From Falciphora oryzae (taxonomy: Eukaryota > Ascomycota > Sordariomycetes > Magnaporthales > Magnaporthaceae): DNA of 64,000 bases. The stretch's first letter is position 1; the number at the start of each line of letters is the position of its first letter. Below the pieces are notes generated by a model that was not told where the DNA came from, did not search any database, and worked only from the letters and a program-made list of their open reading frames with translations. Shown here piece after piece: positions 23,660 through 35,647 of the stretch. A program made the position numbers and the translations under genes. The DNA is taken from NCBI GenBank assembly GCA_000733355.1, contig JNVV01000016.1:124001-188000 (forward strand). The letters are read 5' to 3'.

Positions 23660-26600
23660 TCAGTACCGCACTCCGTTCGTGTGGGCTTTCTTCGCCTCCG
23701 CGCTCTTCTCCTGCTGCCACTTGGCCTTCTCCGCGGACCAGCCGTCCATCGCCACGTTTAGCTCCGTCGTCATGCGATCCATCGACTCCACAAACGACGA
23801 GAGGACGCCGAGAACAGCGGCCTCGCGGTCTTGACCAGGTGTCGCTATTGCCTCGTTGTTCTTCTTTCCGTTCTCCGAAGATGCCACCGCCTTTTTGCGT
23901 GCCTCGGCCGCTCGCGCGAGCTCCTCATCCCGCTCCTTGCGCTTCCGCAGCCGTTCCGCTTCGGCCACTTTCCTGTCCGCCAGGAATCGCGCGCTGTGGC
24001 CCAGACCCGCGTGTTCTTCCGACACGCCCGCGTGGGGTCGATTGGCCGGCGGGGTCGTGAAGAAAAGCACGCGGCCGCGCGCGTCGCGCTGGAACTGCTC
24101 CCGCACGTCGTCCGGGATGCCCGCGTCGATCGCATCTGGCAGTGTGTACACCTGCGGCGGCTGCGGTGGGTTATAGCCGCCGCCGCCGTGGTGTGACGAG
24201 GGTCCCGCAGGGGCAGTGGCGTGTTGCGGGACCATGGTAGGTTGCATCGCGGCCGGGCTCGGCGCCGCGGCCATGGGTGCCCGCGCCGGGGCCAGCGCTG
24301 TGGGCATGGGCGCCATCGCTCGGTTGTCGTATGCTGCCGGCTGGAGCGCCGGCTGGGCGGCCATGTGGTGGTGGTGACCCACGGCTGGTTGGCCAGGGCT
24401 GGGAACGTACTGTTGCGGCTGGTACTGCGGCGCGTGGTGGTGAGGGGCCTGTGGCATGAAGCCGCTCTGGGGTTGTGCGGGCATTGGGTGTCCGCCCATC
24501 GGTTGCTGCATGTGCGCTGGGGTGGGTGCTGGTGACGGCATCGCGGCCCTCTGTGGGCCGTATCCCTGGGGGTGGCCGATGGGAGTAGGCGAGGCTGCGG
24601 GGCCTCCCGGCATTGAGTGATGGTAGGGAGCCGTTGGCGTGCCCGTCATGTGTACGTCGCCTCTAAAAGAGTGCCGCCGCTGCTGATCGGGCGGGACCAA
24701 TGGAGGCGGCACAGCGGTAGGCGGCGGACTTGGTCGGGGTGGTGGCGAGTCCTGGACAAATTACATTGTGAGCCGAGCGACATGGAAGTGAGGATAACGG
24801 AGGGGACCGGGGGCGGGAGTGCGTGGCAGAAAGAGGAGGGAACGAGCACAGAAGAAAAAGCAAAAAAAAAAAAAAAAAAAGAAGGCTCGGGAAGGAACGA
24901 AGGAAGGGGAGATGACGGGGCTGAGAAAAGGCAATGGAAGCAAGAAAGCTCAAGCCAGCTCGGCTGCAGCGAATTGAAAAGCTATGGGGGCGCGGCGCGC
25001 AGCCGGAAGGGGCGGTGCACGGCACAGTGAAAGTACTGATAGGAGCTCCCAGGTCCAATGAGAGTCAAGTCGCAACCGTGACTCGCCGGGGGCACGATTA
25101 AGTGCCAAAGTATGGGTGGGCGTGCCCAGTGACGGTGGGTGTGGGATTGATGGCGAGGCAGGCGAGAGCAGACGTTAGTGGGCAGGGCAGGGCAGGGCAG
25201 CGGAAAGCAGGAGAGGGATGGAGGGAGAGGTGAGGGGACGTTGCCTGTCAGATACCCTGACCCAGCTGGCCTTTGTTGGCTTGCCCAGGGCTGCCTGGGC
25301 TGTCTGGAAAGATTACGCATAGGTGATGTCTACCAAGGGAGGGATGTACCTCTGGAGATGGGGAGGGAGGGCGCAGGCAGGCAGGTTTTGTCGGAAAAAG
25401 AAGCACAAGAGGAACTTGAATAAAACACGGCAACTGTTGGGATGGCCATCCTTGGTTGAAGCACCTACATTCTCTTCCCTCGGCCGCCTGTGGACGGCGC
25501 CCAGCAGCGGCGGGGCGTTGGGGCTGCCCCAGGTCGGCTTGGGCAAGGGGTCGTTCTCGGTCGCGTCGTGCCGCAGCAGGTGCGCAATGGGGCTGCGGTA
25601 CTTCTTGAGCTTCTTGTGCACGCGCCAGCTCTCCATGTCGTAGTCCTTCTCGCGCACCTCGTCGGGCAGGCAGCTGGCCCACGTCTTGATCTTGTTGAAG
25701 GTGAACTTCTCCTCGTTGTAGCGCGCCTCGCAGACGTACACCTCCTTGTCCAGCGGGAACCCGCGCGGCCGGCCCTTGTGGTAGCGCGTGATGAACATGA
25801 CGAAGCACCGGTCCACAATCTCCTCGACCTGGTGGTCGCGGTACTGGCCCGTCTTGACCACCTCGTTCTCCCAGAAATGCTTCTCGTGCCGGTGCACCGT
25901 CTGCTCCGGTCGATAATACCAGCACGCGTTGATCCAGTGCTGCCCTGAGCTGTCCTTCCACGTACGGTAAATCTGCGCCACGATGGGCTTGGACAAGTCG
26001 TTGGGATTCCTAATATGCACCCAATCACCGACTTTGTATACCTGCCCGTTGTGGTTGATCTCGGCCAACGGGAGCTTGCCCTCCTCGTCGACGAAGGAGT
26101 CGTCTGGCTTCGCCCTCTCCTGGGCAGCCAGCAAACGGCCCTGGTTCTGCAGCTCAACCGCATCCGCGTGCATCTGGCTACCCTCCTCGTTCCACTGCTT
26201 CGCGTTCTCAAACATGAGATCAACGTCGGCGGCGGCCTGGTCAAAGGTGTGATACTTTTTGCGCTTCATCTTCCTCTTGATGGACTCGACCGACACGGGC
26301 TCCTTGATGGCGTCGTAATACTCGCGGTTGTGGGCCTTGTCCGGCAGCTTCTCGAAGTGGAGGATGCGCAGCGAGCCGCTGTCGTCCTTGAACCGACGGA
26401 GGCCCCTGAGCAGGTTGTTGATCCGGGCCTCCATGGGCGTGAAGACCTTGGGCGGACGGCCACGCTTCTTGTGCGCGTCGTCGTCGTCGTCCCTGCGGGA
26501 ACCGCGGTTGCGCCGGCGCCGGCGACCCCTCCCGTCATCGTCCGAGTCGTCATCGTCTTCATCGTCGTCATCTTCCTCATCCTCCTCCTCGTCTTCCTCT

Positions 26601-27744
26601 TCTTCTTCCTCGGGAGGGGGCGAAGGTGAATCGTCCTCTGCATCTGGGATCTCGCCCAGATACGGCAGCTTGGCCTCCTCCGGGGTGATCTGTTTCTCCT
26701 GCACTAACCTATCCAGTTCCTTGACGAGGATCTCGCGGAGCCTGATAGCCTCGCCGAAAACAAGAGCGGAAGGACGGTTGTAAACCTGCGCGTTGTGGCA
26801 AATCAAGGCGACGTCGCGAACGAACTCGCTGAAGTTGCTATAGCCCTTTTTCAATATTTTTTGCTGCGAGGCGGAAAGGAGTCAGTAAATCATCGGGCGC
26901 ATTCACGAAACGGACCAATCATGTTGCATGGCTGCACTGGCTTGGAGATGCGCCGAGGCACGCAGGGAGGGAGACCGTCGCGACGACATACCCTGATAGT
27001 GCTGAATGCGACTGGCTCCTTGATAACCTCGAAGTAGTCCGGGTACGCCCTCCTGTTCAACAGGCGCTGGAAGTTTGCGGCAAGTGTAACCTCGTCCCTG
27101 CAGGGTTGAAACAGAAGCGATCAGCATTGCGCGCCGCCAGCAGACCCCAGGCTAGGGGTGGGTTAGTATTAGGCGGCAGAACAAAAGATGCTCGCATACT
27201 CGGGATCTTCCTTAAATTCACATAGATATGTCGACGTTTCGGAGATCAGGTTGACCATATCGCGGTAAGAGTTTCGGGATGCCTGTGCGGCGTCGTCCGG
27301 GTCCCCATCGGCATCGGCATCCGCGTCGGCATCAGCATCCGCGTCGGCGTCGGCATCCGCGTCTGCGTCGGCGTCCTGGGCGGCACTCGCATCGGCTGCC
27401 TGGTCGGGCTTCGCGCTGGCGGCAGCGCCGTTGCTGCGCACCTGGACCGCATCGCCAGCCGCGGGCGCGGGCGTATCGGCAGCAACAGCAGCCGGCGCGT
27501 CCTCCATCTGGACGTCCTCGGCGGCGGCGGCGGCGGCGGCGGCGGCGGGCGGTTTGGCCTCAATGGACTCGCGCACCTCGCCGGTGGGCGCGTCGGCGGG
27601 GCGGGCGGCCATACTCTTCGCGGACTGCCTCGATCGTGCGGGGGACGAGGCGGTTGTCGTGATGGTGGTGGTGGTGTTTACGGTGATGGAGGGCGGCGCA
27701 GGCGTGGCGTCGAGACTTGCCCGCGACGACCGTGTGGCACGCAT
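23660..27744 (-). CDS. rsc1: RSC1/RSC2-type chromatin remodelling subunit (tandem bromodomains plus BAH)
   Basis: A subunit of the RSC/SWI-SNF remodeller that reads acetylated histones in the nucleus (family knowledge). The model has 1045 residues in four exons: 27744-27200, 27097-26992, 26863-25469 and 24751-23660, all in phase. Exon 1 has a low-complexity leader with a long Asp-Ala dipeptide repeat. Bromodomain 1 (about residues 170-285) is spread over exons 1-3 and includes YPDYFEVIKEPVAFSTIR and CHNAQVYNRP. An acidic Glu/Asp linker follows. Bromodomain 2 (about 365-465) contains YYDAIKEPVSVESIKRKM. The BAH domain (about 490-620) contains VYKVGDWVHI and WYYRPEQTVHRHEKHFWENEV. Exon 4, after a 717-bp intron, is rich in Pro, His and Gln. 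It ends with the conserved fungal block DDVREQFQRDARGRVLFFTT and a charged coiled coil. The exon 3 to 4 link is supported by family architecture and phase, not by a transcript. Confidence 0.85.
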
Positions 27745-28765
27745 GGGTCCTCACTTCCTAGGCAAAGGGAACCTGCGCAAAGTCCTGAGTCGTCAAGCCT
27801 TCTCCGGGCGGGTCTCGTCGGACGGGGGGCGGTGCGAGCGGGCGGCCAGGAACGCGCCAGAAAAAAGTTGCCATCTGCGTTGGGGCCAAGGCGGAAAGTC
27901 GCGACTCGCGCCGAGCCTGCGCTCTGGGAAGCTCCAAGGCGCAGGTGACTAAGCCATGGAGCACAGCACGGCAGCGGAGAGCGCTTAGTGTCACGTGCTC
28001 ACCCTTGGTCATGCTGGCCTGATGCGCCCCCTGACTAAGGAGGCAAGGAGATGCCAGACTAGGAAATTCCACGCATGCCTCGGCCAGACCGAACGAAGTC
28101 TGGTAGACTATTGGCAGCGACGGGCTTGTTGCCCCCATCCAAGTTCTCAAGTTCTTGCAGCAATTCGAGCAAAGAAACGGCGCACTCTGCCCAACCACCA
28201 ACCCAACCGCGGCCCCCCCGCGGGGACCTGATTCCACCTGCTCTGTCTTGGGTAATAACCGACCTACCGGGCACCGACCAGGAACATACCTACTTAGGCT
28301 TCCGTATCCGGAACCTCCGGTGTCAGCCCATCAGGCTAAAACTCGGAGGCACACGGCGAGCAACACCAACGGCGAACCCCGCGCAGACTCCAACGGCACT
28401 ACCTAACATTTTTTTCCGGAAGTTTGCCAAGCTTGGGATTTCTAGATGCCAAGTCACCGGGAGGCAGCGGCGACCATCCAATCCGTCCCACTTCTTGGCC
28501 ACTGCCACGCGACCTGACTGCCGCGCTGGGCTAGGTCCTGACCTGCAACAGGTCACAGGCCGTGGTTCTGGTGTGTTCTTGTCTGTGCTGGCGAACAGCA
28601 GCTAGGGCATGCCGAAAGTTCTAACTGTCAAAACCGCTTCTCACGAGTATATATAAAAAAGACAGGAGAAGTCAACGGAAGCCGGGCGCATTGCCTCAAA
28701 TACTCCCAGGCTTTGGCGCCAACATCTGGACCGCGATTTTGGTTTTGTTTGTTTTCTTCGCCAAC
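27745..28765. promoter_or_regulatory. Divergent intergenic region between rsc1 and otu1
   Basis: About 1 kb between two divergent genes, so probably both promoters. No reading frame with a recognisable product was seen. A TATA-like run near 28648 faces otu1. Confidence 0.5.
28648..28657 (+). promoter_or_regulatory. TATA box candidate of otu1
   Basis: TATATATAAA lies about 110 bases before the ATG at 28766. Confidence 0.45.
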
Positions 28766-29880
28766 ATGGGCATGGTCCGGATGCGGGTTCGCCACCCAAA
28801 CGGCACCCTTCAGGTCCAGGTCGAGGACAGCTGGGCGGCCGTCCAGCTACTTGAGTACCTCAGGTCAGAGACTGGGATACAGAACTTCTCGCTAAAGGAA
28901 GGCTTTCCACCAAAAACGCTCGACTTGAGTAACTCGGGGACGACCCTGAGCAGCCTAGGGCTCAACGGCTCGGCCATAACCCTCACGCCGGCAGATCCGC
29001 CCGCCGAACCCTCGGGCAGCAAGTCCGCCAGCGCTGCCGACGCCGACCAGGTGTTTTCGGTGCGGGCCCCGGAGGCCCAGCCCGACAATCTCTCTGTGCG
29101 ATGGCCTGAGATGGATGGCTGCATGGGTAAGACAGCATGACATTATGGTCATGGCAGACCGAAGCCCACCGCCACACAACGGCGCATCAGAGCTGACTTC
29201 TCGTGGCTGTCGCTAGTGCTGCGCGTCATGGCCGACGACAACAGCTGTCTCTTCACAGCCCTCTCGGGAGCGCTGGCGACCGACATCAAGGACCCGGCGC
29301 CGTACCTGCGCAACCAGATCGCCGAGTATATCCTGGCGCACCCGGAGACGTACAACAAGGCCACCCTCGAGAAGCCCCCGGAGCAGTACGTTAGGAACTT
29401 GCGGGGCAAGGACTTCTGGGGCGGCTCCATCGAGATCTCGGTTCTCAGCGACATCTACGACATTCAGATCGTTGCCGTGGACGTAAAGGTAACGAAGCCT
29501 CGGCTCACCCACAGAAAATCCGCCCTTGTCTAACCTCTACCAAGACCAACCAAACCTTCAAGCACGGCGAGGACAAGACGGAGCGGTGCCTGGTGCTGTA
29601 CTCAGGCATCCACTATGACCGCATCGTGTTCGCGCCCTCGCCCGACTACCCGCCCGACGCCGACATCACGCGCTTCTCCGTCGACGACGCGTCCGTCATT
29701 GAGCACGCCAAGGAGCTGGCCGAGAAGCTGCGCAAGTCGGGCTACTTCACCGACACAAACACCATGGTGGTGCAGTGTCTCGTCCCGGGGTGCGACTGGC
29801 TGGGCGACGTCAAGGCGGCTAATGATCACAGCAAGGCCACGGGCCACCAGGCGTTTGACGAGATTCCGGACAGCAACTGA
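28766..29880 (+). CDS. otu1: OTU1/YOD1-type deubiquitinase
   Basis: A Cdc48-associated ubiquitin thioesterase (family knowledge). It has 322 residues in three exons: 28766-29126, 29217-29488 and 29545-29880. The N-terminus (MRVRHPNGTLQVQVEDSW) is the UBX-like domain that docks on Cdc48. The OTU domain starts in exon 2 with MADDNSCLF, putting the catalytic Cys at residue 131. FWGGSIEISVLSDIYDIQIV follows, and the catalytic His sits in SGIHYDRI of exon 3. The tail has a C2H2 finger (CLVPGCDWLG...DHSKATGH), as in Otu1 orthologues. Intron 1 joins DGCM to VLRVMADD; intron 2 has a CTAAC branch point. Two further in-frame ATGs (28772 and 28781) follow the chosen start closely. The gene converges with the formamidase. 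Confidence 0.93.
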
Positions 29881-30119
29881 GGAGTCTCAACGCGACTATG
29901 ACTTTTAGGAGATGACGGTTGAGAGGACTGGTATAGAAAAGACAGGCACATACACGCATTAGCACAGTCTGCTTCCGCATTTTTCTTCTTTGTGTTCTGA
30001 TCCTTGCCTGGCATTGGATACATAGGCATCTGGGGAATTTTTTTTTTTTTTTTACTTTTGCTTTTGCCCACAACATAAACCCCATGACCAGCAGCGCATA
30101 CAACAGTACGTGGATCTCG

Positions 30120-32008
30120 TCACTCCTTGTAGGTCAACCCGCCACCAAAGCTATGCTGGCTGTTCGCGCCGCCGTTGGTGACGACGCCCTCCTTGACGCC
30201 CGTCTCGAAGGCGCACGAGCCCATGTCGAACTTTTCAGCCTTTGCTGCCGCGGCGGGCGAGATGTCAAAGTCGAAGATGTCCATGGGCAGGCCGATGGTG
30301 GTGCAGGCGTTGGGGATGTCGACGATGCCGGCGACGTGGCCCTGGATGGGCGCGCACGACATGAGCAGGTAGATTTGGTAGTCGCCGTAGCCGAATTTGC
30401 GGAGGTACTCGATGACCCCTGACGAAGGTTTTGCAAGATTAGTACCTATGTGGGAGACAACCCAAAGGAAAAAAAAAAAAAAAAAGGAGCAGGACACGCA
30501 CGAAGACAGGTCTGCCGGTATGCGACGGTGACGTCCATGTAGTGCTGGCGGCCGTGCTGGTCGACGCTGAAGCCCTCAAAGTAGATGTGGCGGCCGGGCC
30601 CAAAGTGAGGCTCGACGGGTCCCGGGATGTAAATGGGGCTTTTTAGCGGCGCCCCCGGGGAGCCGAGGTCGGCCATGCCGTTCTTGATCACCTTGAAGTT
30701 GATGGTGATGACGCCCGCCATCTCGATGGCTCCGCAGAAGGAGATCTCACCGTCGCCCTCTGTTTCCAGGTCAGCTTATCGCCTCGCCGTTTGGTCCGAG
30801 AGGTATGGCACATACGTGAGAAATGCAGGTCGCCGACGCTGAATTTAGCGCCGGGAACATGAACGGGGAGGTAGACTTTGCTTCCCCGGCTCAGGTTTTT
30901 GATGCTGTAATTTTGTGCCGTTGTCAAAGGTCAGCAACGAACTCACGACCAAACCACCCAAAGGCAACTCACTCGCAATTCCCACCATGCTCCGGCCTCC
31001 CAGGAATAGTCCTAGCCCCCTCCCTGCCGACCTTCTCCCGGATTTCCGGGCTGGCAGCGCCGGCATGCACGTTGACGGGCTCCGGCGGCTTGGCCACATC
31101 ACGGGCCAGCTTGTTGGACGCGATCAGCTCGGCTTCGCGCTTGTTCCACGTCGCCAGCACCTCGGCCGACGGAGCGCAGCCCAGGATGCCCGGGTGGATC
31201 AGGCCCGCGAACTTGACGTGCGGGATGTGCCGCGAGGTGCAGAAGATGCCCTCAAAGTCCCAGATGGCCTTTGCGCTGCCGCCGTGGCCGCCCTGGAGCT
31301 GTCAGCTTGTCTGCCACACTCATGTCCATCTAAAGGGGGGTTTCGGGAAGGTCGGGAACTGACGCCGAAGGGTAAAACTCGTCAAGGAAGCCGCCCCCGT
31401 TGGCCTTGTCAAAGACGCCCGTGAACCCCCACGGCTGGTCCTGGAACGGCTGCACGTCCATGATTTCGACCAGGAGCAGGTCGCCCGGCTCGGCCGTTTC
31501 GACCTCGAAGGGGCCGCTGAGGTAATGGATCTTGGTGAGGTCGACATCGCGCATGTCGTCGGCCGAGTCGTTGTTGCCGATCTGGCCGCCGGTCCTGTCC
31601 ATCTTCCTGCTTAGCATGAAAAGCTGGGTACTGGTCTAAAGAGTGTTGACCAGCTCACCAGTCGACGCATTCGATCTTGACCGTCTCGCCATTCTTGATG
31701 GTGCCGCTGAACGGAACTGTTCTTCTCCTGGTTAGGAGCATGTCCACGGTTTTGCTAGCCCCTTGGTACCTGTATACATCGCCACATAGGCGCCAGGACC
31801 TAGGGGATAGAGGGTGGATGGCATCAAGACTTGCTGTCCGGGTGCCACCGATTCTGTTGGGGTTGTTAGCTATGTATCTCGCCGAGGGCTGGGTACTTTC
31901 TTGCTGGTGCTACTTGTCCTAGCAAGGGCTACGGCCTACATGGAGCTGTGGCTGCTCGGCCGCCGGCTTGCCGAGGCTGACCTTACAGGCTGTTCGAATC
32001 TCGGGCAT
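30120..32008 (-). CDS. Formamidase (FmdA/AmdA family), eight exons with one GC-AG intron
   Basis: Hydrolyses formamide to formate and ammonia in the cytosol, a nitrogen-scavenging step (family knowledge). It has 448 residues in eight exons: 32008-31940, 31853-31835, 31716-31659, 31594-31360, 31292-30973, 30904-30816, 30759-30502 and 30418-30120. All phases fit. Family blocks appear in order: MPEIRTACKVSLGKPA, NRWHPDIPFSGTIKNGETVK, ECVDWTGGQIGNNDSADD, AKAIWDFEGIFCTSRHIPH, RPEHGGNCDIKNLSRGSK, FSQGDGEISFCGAIEMAG and the C-terminal DFDISP. Exon 2 is only 19 nt and ends at a GCAAGT donor, so its intron (31834-31717) is of the GC-AG class. A GT donor four bases later would break the frame. The exon 4 to 5 junction (weak GTTCCC donor) is the least sure. 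Confidence 0.9.
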
Positions 32009-32835
32009 GATCGATTGCGCCCTGGCTTGAATTCCGGACCAAACGCCGCCTTTTGCTGCCGAGAACAGGTGATTGATTGCTAAATACGGGAATGATGTTG
32101 TTGATGCGCGCTACACTCACACACCCTCAATCTCCACAAGTAAAGCCGCCCTTGGCTAGACGTATTTATACATGCAATCACAGCCGTCCCGACCTCAACT
32201 CGGCCCTACCCCGCACCCAGATCCTATCTGGTACCTCATGGCATCGGGATCCGGGAGCAGCCCGCGGGATCAAGCACTTTAACCTTCTGTGCTTGTCGGT
32301 GCAGTATTATCAATAACAACGGCGTTTTGACATCTACCCCCGCCCGCCGGCTGCCAGCTCAAGATGGGATGGGATGGGATGTGGCCTGATGACACTTGAC
32401 AACAGCTATTTCTGCCCAGGGAGACATGCTTCACGATAAGTAGCACACACTAGGCCCAAGGCCAAAGACCGGGCTGGTAGTACAAACCCCGATGAGTGTT
32501 TCCATCGTGCCCATTTGCTTGGCGGCGCCTCCGTCGCAGCTGCTCCCCGCATCTCATGCAGATGCCCACAGCCCCGATGCAGCTCCGCCCTTGAGATTCC
32601 GTAGATAAGGGAGCCACCAGGTCATGGCTCTCGGGGCTGGTTGTAACCAACTAGAGTACATGAAACGTAATGGTTTCTTGCGGCTTGGAAGCCCAGCCCA
32701 CTTCCAGAATCCTCCGCTCCCAAAAACCAGTTCTCCGCCTTGAATTTGAGCCAGACATATCCTCGTTACTAATGCCTATCTTATCACCAAGGCAATTATC
32801 CAGGTACCTTTTAAAGCTCGGGCTTCCATCTCCAA
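32009..32835. other. Intergenic region between the formamidase and the UsgS-like gene
   Basis: A spacer of 0.8 kb; the formamidase promoter must lie here. A short ATGGG repeat sits near 32363-32380. No GATA-factor cluster was checked rigorously and no coding signal was seen. Confidence 0.45.
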
Positions 32836-34336
32836 TCAGGATGTCGACGTCCGCGCGCGTGGGTCAACCTCGGCATACGGCGGCGGATTCTCGCGAGGGT
32901 TTGTCTGCAGCGCGTCCAGGTTGCCCAGAGAGAGGTTCAAGAACTCGTGCTTGTTCTTCCAGACGACCTGTGACTCGGCAAATGCGGCTCGCTCCGAAGG
33001 TCGCGGCGGAGGATCGGTAATCTTGGTGATGAGATACGCAGTCGACGCCTCAGCGATGCCGTAGACCAAGACACCGAGCAACGGAACGCGCTGGTTCGGT
33101 GCATCTGCATGTTAGATGCGGCTGTCTTGTAGGAAATCTTGGGGAGAGAGACTGTGGAAGACTCACAAGCAAGGTGTAGAAGCCCACGCCAAATCCAAAA
33201 AGGATACCCTCACGGTTTCGGAACCACTTCTTCTTCTGCTGCTTGGTCATGTGGACACGCGAGAAGTACGGCTCGAGGAGCTCACGCACGAGGCTGCGAG
33301 ATGCAAAGTAGGTCTGCAGGAAGATGACCTGGTACCTCCTTGGGAGAAATATGCCGGTGCCGAAAATGACCGAGGCCGGGCCGAGCCCGACGGCCTTGTT
33401 GAAGGTGTAGAAGCTGGCCGCGGGGAGGACAAGCCGGCCGATGACGGGGAGGTACGAGGCAGCAAAGATGGCGAGCGAGATGCCGCCCTTGCGAGCAAAC
33501 CTCCAGAGGAACATAGAGGTGGCCTCTGCGGTGCTGGTCGAGTTGGTGCTCCCGTCGCGCTTGGAGTACATGCTCAGGTTTGGATAGTACATATCCCTGA
33601 GCTCGTCGGGCTTGTCATGTTTATGCTTCTGGACATAGGTCATGTCGACCCATCGCAGCGAGTCCATGAAGCTGAAGGAAGCCGGTTAGCCCGTCAGTGA
33701 GTGCGGCCTGCGGCATCCTAGAGGCGACCGAGAGCAAAAGTTTTCGGGAGCGCTGCTTACAGGTTGTCTAGGGTCGGGGTGATGTAGCGCATCAAGGTCA
33801 TGAGGAAAAGGGGCACCTGGAGAACATATTCGCCAATAAAGTTCAGGCCCTCGACGAGCTTATCGTCCCAGGCGCCGTCCTCAAGGCGCAATACAAAGCC
33901 AAGGAACCATAGGAGAACTTTGACTCCGAAGATCTTTTTGGGGGAGTCAGTAGGGGAACAAAGGCTAGCTCAGGGCGTGGGAAGGAAGCGCACGGGGATG
34001 GCGATTATCAAGCGGATGGCTATGCCGGCAGCGACGGCATATGCCACCTGCCTGTAGTGTCCCGAGGTGAAGATGCCGGGGTTCTGGAGGGCGCGGTGGG
34101 CTGTTGAGGTGGTCGTTGGCTGTCAGCCTAAGCCTCGGGGGATATGGATGTGCTCTGTAGGCGAAATAGACATCCCGGCAGGGAAGAGCTGGCTCACCCC
34201 CAACCAGGGTCAGCTGCGCGCCGCGCAGCACAGCATTGAAGTCGAAGTGCGAGACATCAAAGGCTTTTTTGACCCTTTCCTTGTCAATGTGCAGGTCTAC
34301 GGGGGCGTTGGGGCCCGTGGATGGAGAGCTCGCCAT
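32836..34336 (-). CDS. UsgS-like multi-pass membrane protein
   Basis: A 392-residue protein in five exons: 34336-34198, 34100-33994, 33933-33761, 33671-33167 and 33090-32836, all in phase. Hydrophobic segments include QVAYAVAAGIAIRLIIAIP, VKVLLWFLGFVL, GEYVLQVPLFLMTLM, ISLAIFAASYLPVIGRLVLP, LGPASVIFGTGIFL, GILFGFGVGFYTLL and LLGVLVYGIAEASTAYLI. The C-terminus is soluble and ends PPPYAEVDP. The protein resembles fungal proteins annotated as transmembrane UsgS-like; the assignment rests on general resemblance, and no biochemical function is known to me. For the last junction, the acceptor after GAACCAG (exon start 33090) is the only one that keeps the frame. It passes over an earlier CAG at the ATGCAG site. 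Confidence 0.78.
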
Positions 34337-35647
34337 GGCGGTGCTCTGGGAGGGCCTGCCTGGCAGGGCAATCAGGAACGAAGCGCTGGTCAAGATGCCT
34401 CTTTGGGTGGAGAGGCTGTTTCGACTGTTTGCTTGCTCGGCCAGAGTTGGGTGTGCAGCGCAGTGCGTGCAGTGAAGTGCCCGTCGACTGGTGGTGTCTC
34501 AACTCTCAGTGGTGCCCGACCCAGAACCTTGCTCGAGCCCCTCTCGCCCGTCAATGAGTGTCGCGGCCTTTCGTGATATGCGTGCAACGACGTCAGACAT
34601 TCATTACATAAGGCGGGCGATATTTTTTTGGCGGGCGTTCCGGCCAAGCGCCCAAAAAAAAAAAAAAAAAAGAAAGAGAAAGGTTGGGGCCGTCGTATTG
34701 GCTGGAGCTGATGGCGCGCAGCGCTTCGTGCACGCGGGGCTAGCCATTTTGGCAGGCGAATGGCAGGGTGCCGGCCGCAGACGGTTGGGGCGATCCCCAA
34801 CCCACCCGCTCCAATCAACACATGCATTATTATGCACGCATTCCAAGAGTACCCAACTTGAAACCCACTCGCCGAGGTGTGCAGGCACTGGCCCATGTTG
34901 GCATGGGACGCCTGGACACGGGAGTCTAGGTCGAGAAGCTATGGCCACGGCCGAGGCTCGATCGATCGGTTGTCGAGACATGATGGCGATGGAATGTGCA
35001 TCTCGATGGCCATTGTTTGTTTGGTGTGTTTGCTGAGTGCCGCCGAGGCCTGGGCGGACCGCTTTCGCAATTGGAACCCCCCGGGGGCAGCTGGCGGGAC
35101 CCTCATTTGGCCTTGGGACGAAAGCGCACTAGCCCCAGTTCCCCTGGCGAAAGTGGCCACGCGGACCGAGGAGGGCCAAGTCAATCAATGGACTCGGGAA
35201 GTCGTGCTTGCATCCAGCCAGCCGGCGCCAGCCAGCTCGCCCAGCCCGCCCGGCTCAGCCAGCCATCAAAAAGCCGCCTTCTCCTGCCCTTCATCACTCG
35301 CGCGCCCGTTGCGCCCGTTTGACATTTCGCCCCATCGACGCGCTGGACCCAACGGGAGCCACTGCCGGGCCCGGCCCTCAGCCGACTTCCTCTGATGATT
35401 TTGCGTTACAGCCGATCGCCCATGATCTGATCCGCCCCGTTTCTGCGACACCAACCGACCCATCGCGATTCGACCGCTGCAGCCGCCATGAACCCTTTGT
35501 CGACTTCCTTTTAAGCCCGCTGCCGCCGATTGGGAATCTCGCCCTGCAAACGGACCGGCAGAATCTGGAATTCCCTTCTCTTCTTTTCCTTTCTTTCGCG
35601 CCGCCTTCTTTCTTGTCCCCTTTTTTGGCACCACGCCCTGGCCCACG
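34337..35647. promoter_or_regulatory. Divergent intergenic region between the UsgS-like gene and inp1
   Basis: A 1.3 kb spacer between head-to-head genes. It has an A18 run near 34655 and a CCAG/CCGG-rich stretch near 35210-35260. No supported gene. Confidence 0.5.

Noticed and set aside
25490..26629. Two antisense frames under the BAH and bromodomain exon.
   Set aside because: The real sense is the RSC1/2 protein; the antisense translations are Leu/Val/Ser-rich shadows.
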